Below, piece by piece: positions 1 to 9,818 of a stretch of 64,000 nt of DNA. This DNA comes from Saccharum officinarum. Lineage: Eukaryota > Streptophyta > Magnoliopsida > Poales > Poaceae. The stretch covers positions 115,488,680 through 115,552,679 of the forward strand of contig CM036160.1 in NCBI GenBank assembly GCA_020631735.1, in the 5' to 3' direction. The translations under genes and the position numbers were made by a program. Below the pieces are notes generated by a model. It was not told the origin of the DNA and made no database searches. It worked only from the letters and a program-made list of their open reading frames with translations. Every line of letters begins with the position of its first letter. Within the stretch, counting starts at the first letter, position 1.

Positions 1-3000
1 TGGACGGGTCTGCGTCCACATCCATGCCACGGCCGAGCCTTAAGACCGCATCCGACCCTGCTCTCTCCCTCCCTCGCGCCACTCCGGGAGCAGCACCACC
101 GCACGCCACCGCCACCTCCGCCGGTCAAATTGGCCGCCGGTGATCCACCACCCTCCTTCTCGTGCACACAGCTTCGCCTCCATCTCCGACACTCCGTGCT
201 CGCCTTGGATTCGCCATTTGAGCAAGGTAGGGGCGGTTGTCGTCGTTTTGCCGCCGGCGGTCATGGCGCCACCGCGCGCGACCTCACCGTGGGGAGGGCT
301 TCTCCGCTGCTCCTCGCTCTCCGTTCATAGCTTAGACGCGTTCGCTTTCTCCTCGCGGACCCGAAGCGCACCTCCTCGCGCCCAGTCATGGCCGGCAGTG
401 GCTGACGGCCGATCACCCCACGGCCGCGACGCCGCGGTCACCGGCGTGACCCCGCCTGCCTTCCCCGGCCGCGGGGACAACGGCTCTGGGCCGTAGGCCG
501 AGCCGGGCCGTCTTCTTTTTCTTTCCCGCGTGCGCGCCTCAGGCCAAAACCGGATCGGGCCGCCTACTTCAAATGGACCGGCCCGTTACCGAAAAGGGAA
601 TTTGATTTTTATTTTCTTTAGTATTTGGGAATAAAAATGCTTTGGGAAAATGCTGTGAGATTTTTGTAGCTCCAAAAATTGTGAAATAAATTTCTATGGA
701 CTTCTTAGAACCAGATCTACAATATAAAAATATTGCATGTAAATATTGCATTACTTTTCTGTAGGATTTTATTTAATCCTTAAAATTGTTGTTTTCTTGT
801 TAAATATGTAATAAATCATAGAAAACTCAGAAAAATATGGTTTCAAGTTTGTTAGCTTTCATGTAAAATGTACGTGCTAGGAAAATTTTGTATCATGCCT
901 GTTCTATAGAAAAATTATTATGTGTAGTTCAAGTGCTTTTTATTGCTAATATTTGTTATTTTTGTTAAATATAAAATTATGAATAAAACATGCTAGCAAT
1001 AATTTTTCTATAGTGATTGTTTACTGTGTAGATTTTAGGAAAAATGATAAATCTATTGTTTGATACTTTTCATAGTGTAAAGTATTTTTATGCTCATTTT
1101 TAGACCCTAGATTGTTATTTTTGTGTAGATAGTTCTAGTACTCAAATTGCAATGGAAATTTTGTGACATGCTAATGTACATGGTAGTAATCCACTGTAAT
1201 TTTATCAGATTTTTCTAGATTACCAAAATAGGTGTTGATGTTCAAACATAGTGTCAACTAGATTTTAAAGTAACATTTTAATGCAAGATTAGTTGATAAA
1301 CATTGCTTTGGTGTATCTTTGAGGCCTCTTAGGGTGCTAGGGTGACTTTGCGTGGTAGAGACTGTTGGTGGTAGTTTATGAGTATATGTTCTTGGATGAT
1401 GTAGACTACCTTGTAAAAGAGTTGTAATTCCACTCAATCCAAATAAAGTAAACATGTGCATCTACATTTCATGCATCGTCATCATCTCCTGTCATCTCTG
1501 CATGCACCTAGGCATGAGCACTTATACATCTGCATCATACAGGATCGCAGGAAGTGACCCCGGTAGCAGTTCCCGAGGATCCGGAAGAGCAGACCGAGGT
1601 GCAGGAGCAGGAGGTTTCCGAAGCTGAAGAGGAGGTCGGTGAAGATCTTCCAAAGTGCCCCGACCACCGTTCGAGCTCTTTTGAGAGAGGCAAGCCCCGG
1701 AGCATTTCTCTCTCGGTTTGCAAATATTTTATTAAATGCTTTACTAAATTGATGCATTACGTTTAAGAGTTGTTTGCAACCGTTGCTGCATTATACCTTG
1801 TTTACCCTTGCTCTACCATATCCTTGTTACCCTGGTATTCACGGTCAAGAAATGCTTAGTTTGCTTAGACCGGTAAAAGTCGGGTGATTGCCTGTCACCT
1901 GCGAGCCATAGGTGTTTACCTGGATCTGTCTGAAAAAGTATGTCATATGAGAATAACTAAGTGTCGAATTGAATTTGAGACCGGATGGAGACTTGCAGGG
2001 TTTCGGACTATAGTATTTTTCGTCTATGTCGATTAAGGACCGACCGTTGTTGGGCCTCGAGTCATGTTGAACGCATGCCTCACATTTAGCTGGCCGAATA
2101 ATGTACCTTTCGACCGCGAAGCTGGGAGATTATTCGGGTCGAGTGGATTGCCCACAACACACTGTACCGGAGCAGTAGTGGCAGGATACGGGGGCGCGAT
2201 GATAAGGCCAAAGAGCAGTCGGGCGGCCCCCGGGTACATATGGTTCCTGGCAAACTCGCGACTTTACCTGAATAGTTAACTCGGTGACCAATACCTCACT
2301 TTAGCGGATGAGTGAGGTTTGTGTGAGGAATAAATTACCAGCTGGTTAATAATCGATTTGAATCGCCATCGTTCACTGGATAGTGAACACTTGACTTGAG
2401 TTACTTCATCGTAGTAATGTTAATGGAACACTTGGACAGTTATGAGAAATATGACATTATGGAAGTTGTTCATGATCATTGGTTATCATTCCTTGTTTAA
2501 TTATATGTTTACTTTAGTACAGGTGCAAATGTAGTCGGCAGGTTAATAATAATTAACTTGGTATAATAGCTTCTAGAAAAAGGTTCTTTAAATGATAAAA
2601 ATGCCTTTTGCAAATGAGTCAGCTACCCCACTATCAAGCCATGCATGATTCCTTGGTGTCACTTTATTTTCGGTTATGTCGGGTAAGTTTAGCTGAGTAC
2701 CTTCTTGTACTCAGGACTTTGTTCCCACTTGTTGCAGATGGGCAGATGTATTACGGCTACTGTATCAACTGCCTTTACCCTGCGATGGGCGAAGCTTAGG
2801 ACCATGGGCAGTGGTCATTCTCTACGTCTCATCTGATGCTTTTGTTGGAGATGATCCTGATCTGGCACATTATTTCGAACTCTGTGTGAGTTTGTGTGTG
2901 TTGAACTAAATGCTTCCGCTACTTTTATTTGAACCTGGTTTGTAATAACTATGTTTAAACTCTGATGTATTCTGTGCTGCAAACTTTTATGTAACTTATG

Positions 3001-3165
3001 ATGATGACTGCTAAACGTAGTACGATCTTGGCTGTTATGTGAACTAGTTTGAAATCCGTCGAGATTTCACGGACTACCGGGTTATACGGGCTTAAGTTTG
3101 CTAAATCGTCCGCTTTTGGGATGATTTTCTTACTTAATTTCGTATAATTTGGCGGTTCTGTTATA
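1..3165 (+). repeat. Left (5') LTR, truncated by window start
   Basis: The segment aligns end to end with 10556-13719 of the right LTR. It ends in TGTTATA, the right copy in TGTTACA, so the last but one base has changed. In the first 120 aligned bases I count 10 differences, mostly transitions; in 661-720 I count about one. It starts GC-rich (1-600), becomes AT-rich, and holds a coding-like acidic stretch near 1540-1745. The U3 part with the promoter is mostly outside the window. Confidence 0.93.
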
Positions 3166-3167
3166 GC

Positions 3168-3179
3168 TGGTATCGGAGC
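3168..3179 (+). other. Primer binding site (tRNA-iMet type)
   Basis: TGGTATCGGAGC lies two bases after the left LTR. The plant initiator-Met primer site is TGGTATCAGAGC, so 11 of 12 positions agree. It would prime minus-strand synthesis. Confidence 0.85.
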
Positions 3180-3928
3180 ATGGTTTAGCGTGTTTACTGT
3201 TCATAAGTGTATTTAAAACAAAACTATGTTGAAAAAGTGTGATTTTCAAACTAAGAGTGTGCCAGTGGTCATATCCTTTATGCCCAGTTAAGGACTCTAG
3301 GTGGCTATTTAAGTACTAACATGGGGTTCTTGCACCATATTTCTCTTTTGTTGCTCATACGGCGTGCTATTGTATGAGTGCCACTTAATTGAGTGGTAAT
3401 GTATGGATCAGTTGCCTCTATGCCTCGGTAAGTGTGAGATGTGAGAGCATGATCGGATACTAGAGTAATTACATGTTCTACACATGTTCTACACATGTTT
3501 TTACAAAGGTGTCGCATGTGTGGTTGTTTCGTCCGTTGAGGCGATGCCGTCAATAGGACGATGTGCTGGGTAGTTACTACCGTTGTACACGTATCTGGGG
3601 ATTCATGTAGAGCGTGTAGGCAAGTTTACCGCTTTCATGCATTCATGGAGAATTGGGCTGAAATGAATTTTCTGCAGGTACATAACAACGTTTATCGTAT
3701 AGAACGTATTAGTCACGTATGAGAGATCGTTTGTATGCCACCAAATTCATCGTTAGAATGTTCTTATTTTCTAAGTTTGTGAGAATGTAAGACACGTGCA
3801 TACATCATATTGCTTGTGCATTCATTCATGTCATGCATTCCTCCCCTTATAAAATGATTATCCCCTTTTGATAAAAATGGCCTCAACTTAAAATATGTTC
3901 TCACTGGGTAGTAAAAACTTTGCTACAG
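3180..3928 (+). other. Retrotransposon leader between primer site and first ORF
   Basis: About 750 bp of AT-rich leader with no convincing long ORF. It includes a short direct repeat, acatgttctac, near 3471-3497. It is expected to hold the packaging signal, but I cannot point to it. Confidence 0.5.
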
Positions 3929-4942
3929 ATGGCCCGCACGAAGCAGACTGCCCGTAAATCCACAGGCGGAAGAGCACCCCAACACCAGTTGGCCCCGCGT
4001 GAGCACCGCAGCACGGACACTTTTCTGAGTGAGTTTGACATGCCGACCTTGCTTTGGAGAGTGCTCCATGATGTGGGGTACCCGGAGGGTCAGGAGCCCG
4101 TGTACTCTTGGAGTGAGCACCAGCTAACCGGGGATGGACTGGCAATAGTGGAGATTACCGTCCTTGCTCTTGGTGATGCTCCAGAATGGGATGGTTGGCA
4201 CTTGAAGTTTGAGGGACGCACTCCAGTTGAGGGTGCAGAGGGAGCAGCCTTTTGGGTCATCCGAGACATAATGAGCAGATTTTCCAATGAGCTGGCAGCA
4301 GCTTTGGCTGGTACTTTTCCTCGGGATGATCCTCGTGATGCTATCTGGGTTCAGCCTCAGGGAAGTGCTTTGGTCAGAGGTCTAGATGAGGGGTGGTCTA
4401 GCGACAACCATGCCATGAGCGCTATGTTCGCAGCTATCAGAGCTTATGAGGGTCTCGAGTGTACTTATTGGACTTTAACTGGTTTGCGTGGGGATGATAA
4501 GCTCCAGGCAAGGAAGCAGAAGAAGAAGCATGCCCGTGTGATAGCGAGCTTGCAGGAGTAGCTAGCTGACATGACCTTGCAGCGAGACCAAGCTGTGGTG
4601 AGAGACGAGGATGCTACGCAGCGAGTGCGGACGTTGACTCATGCCAACAACAATGCAGACCGCATAATTGAGGAGCTAGTTCAGGAGAGGAATGAAGCCT
4701 GGAACGAGAGAGACCTTCTGAGGCAGAGGGTCGAGGAGCTAGAGGAGTATAATGCCAACTTGCATGAAGAATTTCATGCGCTTTACAACAGGATGGACCC
4801 GTATGCTCCTCCAGACGCCGCCGGTATGGACATCGACGACGCCGAGGACGAGCCTGTAGTCGCGCCTTCCGACGACGACGATGACACCACTGATGGTAGC
4901 GATGGTGACGTCTCCAACCTCGACAATGGCCCTAAGGAGTAG
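3929..4942 (+). pseudogene. Extra retrotransposon ORF with histone H3-tail-like N-terminus, coiled coil and acidic tail
   Basis: ATG at 3929 opens a frame that begins, after Met, with ARTKQTARKSTGG. Compared with the H3 tail, 18 of the first 21 residues agree: K4, R8, K9, S10 and T11 are kept, K14 is Arg, R17 is Gln, K18 is His. Ala after Met should allow Met removal and expose the H3-like N-terminus. There is no H3 core fold. Residues about 30-195 form an unrecognised domain rich in W and G, then a basic patch (KQKKKHAR). A TAG at 4559-4561 interrupts, and the same frame continues with a Glu/Arg-rich heptad-like stretch (about 4571-4770, likely coiled coil) and an Asp-rich tail. Total 338 codons including two stops. 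It lies between the primer site and gag, sense strand. Chromatin mimicry is inference; the resemblance is direct. Confidence 0.88.
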
Positions 4943-5301
4943 GCTAGTTGCCTTGCGTTAGCTGCTAGGCCCAATCATGAAGACCTTCTTTTGGTTTCAT
5001 GTATCTTGATGTATCTCGTTTCGATCTTGAGACTGGCGATCTTTTGGAACATGGTTGTGCATGCGATGCCCGAGTGCATAAAAGTCCAGTGTATGTATGC
5101 TGGCAACGTGGTTGTACTGGACGTGATGTTTGCATTTGAAGTAATTTGATTAGTGATGTTGTTTTAAGTGGAATATGCTTATTATGCCTCTGTTTTATTG
5201 TATGACTTGTTCTCTCCAATGAATTTAGTATGGCATAATCGTTCATTCAGTTACAATTACGACAACTTCGCTTAATTGTTACTTGTTGCTGAAACATACA
5301 G
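4943..5301 (+). other. Spacer between H3-tail ORF and gag
   Basis: About 360 bp, AT-rich, no ORF of note. A stretch ending in acatacag just before the gag ATG at 5302 could be a splice acceptor that allows gag to be read without the upstream ORF; this is only suggested by the sequence. Confidence 0.35.
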
Positions 5302-6428
5302 ATGACAAACACTCGCCGCGCCACGTATGAGGCCGCTGAAACCGGTGGTAACGGTGCAGGGGCTGGTGGGAGTGGTGGAAACAATGTCAACCACAATGAG
5401 CCACAACCGGAACCACATTTGCCTCCTCCTCCACCGCTCACTGCAGAGGTATTCTTCGTGCAGTTTCTTGGAAGTCAGCGCAATGCTGAACAATCCCAGA
5501 AGAACATGGAAGATTTTCTGCGTACCATTGTCAACAATATCCAATGTGGTAACAACCAAGGTGGTGGCAATGGGGTGAACTAGTACAACAACTTCAAGGA
5601 CTTCATGGATACCATGCCTCCTATTTTTCAGGAAGCAACAGAGCCACTTGACGCTGAAGAATGGATCAACACTATGGAAGCTAAGTTTCGTGTGTTGAGA
5701 CTGACAGAAGTTCTAAAAACAGAATATGCTGCACATCAGCTACAGGGACCAGCAGGGATGTGGTGGAAGCATCACCGCACCACCTTTCCTCCCAATGCCC
5801 AGATTACATGGAGAGATTTCACTGAAGCCTTTAGGGGAGTTTATATTCCCCAAGGCTGGTTGAGATGAAGTTAGGAGAGTTCTTGGCCTTAAATCAGGGC
5901 ACCAAGACTGTGACACAGTATTTGCATGCCTTTAACAACTTAAGTCGTTATGCTCCCGATATTGTCGACACAGATGCTAAAAAGATTACTAGTTTCAAGA
6001 GAGGGTTGAGTCCGAAGATGATGAAGCATGTGGGTACCAATACTCGCGCCAGATTCAATGACTTCATCAGTGATTGCCTGAAGCAAGAGAAGAATAACAA
6101 CGCGTACACTGCATCCAAGACTCGCAAGAGGGTCTTTGAATCAAGACCATCCCAGCCCAGAGTTGTCACTGCTAACCGCTCTGCCTACCACCCGTCTGCA
6201 CCTGGTGCAAGGTTTAGGCCGCCACAGCATAAGACCCAGAACTACAAGGGACCACAAAAGCCATACAAGATGGTCGTGCCGCCAGCAAAGATCACCGCAG
6301 CTGCGGAACAGAGCAATTCCAATGGAGCTATAGGATCTACTGGTACAGTGAAGGGGCCCTGCTACAATTGTGGACAGCCAGGCCACTTTTCAAAATTTTG
6401 TCCTTACCCTCCCAAAAAGAAGCAATAG
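5302..6428 (+). pseudogene. gag: gag (broken)
   Basis: Capsid/nucleocapsid precursor. It starts at the ATG at 5302 with a Gly/Asn/Pro-rich N-terminus, then the retrotransposon gag domain (5605-5990 with WIN.ME..F and MWWKHH motifs). A C-terminal zinc knuckle CYNCGQPGHFSKFC follows (CX2CX4HX4C, about 6361-6402), preceded by a basic/Gln/Pro region. It is broken twice: an in-frame TAG at 5581-5583, and loss of one base near 5863-5867 that shifts to the frame opening at 5865. A further TAG at 6426-6428 separates it from pol in the same frame, where related elements read straight through as one gag-pol polyprotein. Confidence 0.9.
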
Positions 6429-9400
6429 ACCTATACTGCTCGTGTACACCACACCACCATGGATGAGATTCCTGAGGGAGAGCCCATAACCGCTGGTAAG
6501 TTTCCTATTAACCAACACCCTGCAGTTGTTCTCTTTGATTCTGGATCATCGCATTCTTTTATGAGTCAAGCATTTGCACGGAAGCATGAACAACTATGCA
6601 CAGAGTTGAGTTATGGTTATCGTATAAATTCAGCGGGGGCTGATGTTTTAACCAATCAGATGGTTAGGGGGGCAACCCTTGAGTTAGGTAGTCGAAGGTT
6701 TCGAGTAAATCTGATAGTTATGCCTAGACTAGTTCTGGATGTCATAATAGGAATGAATTGGATGAAGGACTGGGGAGCAGTTATAGATACCAGAAGTCGA
6801 ATGCTTACCCTTAAGGATCCCCAGGCAGAGGGTACTTTTCAGGTACCATTGCCTAGGAGAACAAACCTTGTGAGTGTGACATGTGCTATGGAAGTTATTC
6901 CTATTCATCAGATTCCAGTAGTGTGTGAATTTCCGGATGTGTTCCCAGAAGAGTTACCTGGTCTTCCTCCGGATAGAGATGTTGAGTTTGGGATTGAGTT
7001 AATCCCTAGGACAACTCCAATTTCAAGGAGACCTTATAGGATGCCTCTAGATGAGTTAGCTGAGCTGAAGAAGCAATTAGAGGAATTGTTGAAAAGAGGA
7101 TTTATCCGGCCAAGTAAGTCCGAATGGGGGTGTCCTGCCTTGTTTGTGAAGAAAAAGAAAGAGGGTACCTTGAGAATATGTGTGGATTATAGGCCTCTTA
7201 ATGCTGTAACCATCAAGAATAAGTATCCCTTGCCTCATATTGATATTTTGTTCGATCAGTTAGATAAGGCTAGAGTGTTCTCCAAGATAGATTTAAGATC
7301 AGGTTACCATCAGATAAAGATTAAGCCACAAGATATACCAAAAACCGCCTTTTCCACCAGATACGGGTTGTACGAGTATCTTGTTATGTCCTTTGGCTTA
7401 ACAAATGCTCCTGCATACTTTTATGTATCTGATGAATACGGTTTTCATGCCGGAATTGGACAAGTTTGTGGTTGTGTTCATTGATGATATTCTAGTATAC
7501 TCTGAGAACGAGAAAGATCATGAAGAGCATCTGAGAATTGTCTTGAGCAGACTTAGAGATCATAAGTTGTATGCTAAGTTCAGCAAGTGTGAATTTTGGT
7601 TGAAGAAAGTTTCTTTCCTTGGTCATATTCTATCAGAAAATGGAGTTTCAGTAGATCCGAGCAAAGTACAAGAGGTCATGGATTGGAAGACACCAAACAC
7701 GGTGTTGGAAGTTAGAAGTTTCTTAGGCTTAGCTGGTTACTATCGTCGTTTCATACCAGACTTCTCGAAGATCACCAAGCCGATGACAAGTCTGTTACAG
7801 AATGATCACAAGTTTGTGTAGACAGAGGAGTGTGAGACAGCTTTCCACACCTTGCGGAAACTGTTGACCACTGCTCCAGTTCTTGCACAATCAGACATTG
7901 AGAAACCTTTTGATGTGTTTTGCGATGCATCAAAAACAGGATTGGGATGCGTTCTTATGCAAGAAGGAAGAGTCATTGCTTATGCCTCCCGCCAGTTGAG
8001 AAAACATGAAATCAACTATCCGACGCATGATCTTGAGCTTGCCGCTGTGGTGCATGCCTTAAAGATTTGGAGACATTACTTACTTGGTAGTGTGTGCAAT
8101 ATTTTCACCGATCACAAGAGTCTCAAGTACATTTTTACCCAACCAGAGTTGAACATGAGACAGCGAAGATGGTTAGAATTAATCAAAGATTACAACTTGA
8201 ATGTACAGTATCATCCTGGAAAGGCCAATGTAGTGGCAGATGCTTTGAGTAGGAAGTCACATTGCCTGGATGTGCAACCCTTGCTCGAATATGGTTTTGA
8301 TCTGATGCACCCTGCGGTGTTGCATAGTATTCAGATCAATTGCTCCTTGGAGAATAAGATAATAAAAGGCTAGAAAACTGACAAAGGGATATTTCACGTC
8401 AAAGAGAAAATTAAAGAAGAACCATCAAAGCACTTTAGAGTAGATGAGCAGGACGTGTTGTGGTTTGATGATCGTCTTGTTGTTTCCAAGGATATGGAGC
8501 TTAAGAACAAACTTATGAATAAAGCTCATCTCTCTAAGTTATCCATTCATCCTGGCAGTAGTAAGATGTACCAAGAACTGAGACCTCGTTATTGGTGGAC
8601 AAAGATGAAGAAAGAGATTGCAGCTTATGTGGCCAGATGTGACACATGTTGTAGAGTGAAAGCCCTTTATATGAAACCGACCGGATTGTTACAACCTCTG
8701 TTCGTACCTAGTTGGAAGTGGGACGATATCAGTATGGATTTCATCACAGGTTTGCCTACTACTCCGAAAGGTCATGATTCGATTTGGGCAATAGTGGATC
8801 GTCTTACAAAGTCAGCTCACTTTTTGCATGTCAAGACCGATTATCGACCACCTCAATATGCCGAGAAGTATGTTGCTGAGATTATGAGATTGCATGGCAT
8901 ACCGAAGACTATAGTGTCTGACAGAGGGTCACAGTTCACTGCTCACTTTTGGGAGCATTTGCACAAAGGATTAGGAACTAGTTTGATTCGTAGTACCGCC
9001 TATCATCCTCAAATAGATGGTCAGACCGAAAGAGTTAATGCTGTTTTGGAGGATATGTTGAGAGCTTGTGTTTTATCTTCCAGGGGTTCATGGGAGTCAT
9101 GGTTGCCTTTAGCAGAGTTTGCTTACAATAATAGTTATCAAGAGAGTATTAGAATGGCACCTTTTGAAGCCCTGTATGGCAGAAAGTGTAGGACACCTCT
9201 AAACTGGGTTGAGCCAGGTGAGAGAAGATATTATGGTATTGACTTTATAGAAGAATCCGAAAAGAAAGTTCATATTATTCAGCAAAATATGAAAGCGGTT
9301 CAATCACGTCAGAAAAGCTATGTGGATAGAAGAAGAAGACTGCTTGTGTTCGAGGTTGGTGACTATGTTTATCTGAAAGTCACGCCAATGAAGAAGAAAT

Positions 9401-9774
9401 AGTTTGGAGTGCGTAGAAAGCTTGCAGCCAGGTTTGTGGGACCATACAAAATCTTGGAAAGAAAAGGTCCAGTAGCTTATAAGTTAGAGTTACCTGAGAC
9501 AATGAGTGCTATATTCCCAGTTTTTCATGTATCGCATCTCAAAAAGTGTTTGCGCGTTCCAGAGAAAAGAATTGAACCCCGAGGTATAAAGCTCAAGTCA
9601 GATTTGGTATATCGTGAGCAGCCGGTTCGAGTTTTGGACTCTAAAGAGAGGGCTACTCGAAACAGTATGGTGAAAACATATAAGATACAATGGAGTCATC
9701 ATGATGAGGGAGATGCATCTTGGGAAACGGGTGAATATCTACAAAAAGCCTATGAAGATTTTTACAACAAATGA
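6429..9774 (+). pseudogene. pol: pol: protease, RT, RNase H, integrase, chromodomain-like end (broken)
   Basis: Aspartic protease with FDSGSS near 6535; RT with the FIDD catalytic box at about 7477-7488; RNase H starting at FCDASK (about 7919) with the TDHKSL motif near 8110. Integrase has an HHCC zinc finger (about 8525-8660) and D, D, E residues in MDFITGLP, SDRGSQF and the RVN.VLE motif (about 8735, 8918, 9045). The C-terminus (about 9620-9760) has the YKIQW...ASWE spacing of chromoviral chromodomains, which in other elements bind methylated H3. Breaks: one extra T in the run at 7419-7422, and TAG stops at 7819, 8371 and 9400. The final TGA is at 9772-9774. All core domains are present, so the element was complete before decay. 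Confidence 0.92.
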
Positions 9775-9807
9775 TTCGTAACCCAAATATCGAGATGAGA
9801 TTTTTAT

Positions 9808-9817
9808 AAGGGGAGGG
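9808..9817 (+). other. Polypurine tract
   Basis: AAGGGGAGGG lies one base before the right LTR start. It would prime plus-strand synthesis. Confidence 0.85.
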
Positions 9818-9818
9818 C

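Noticed and set aside
3929..4561. A true histone H3 gene
   Set aside because: Only the tail matches; there is no alpha-N or histone-fold sequence, and the frame lies between a retrotransposon primer site and gag.
4559..9402. Programmed UAG read-through of the retrotransposon polyprotein
   Set aside because: Six separate stops plus two frameshifts indicate decay. No conserved read-through context (such as CAA TTA after UAG) is seen.
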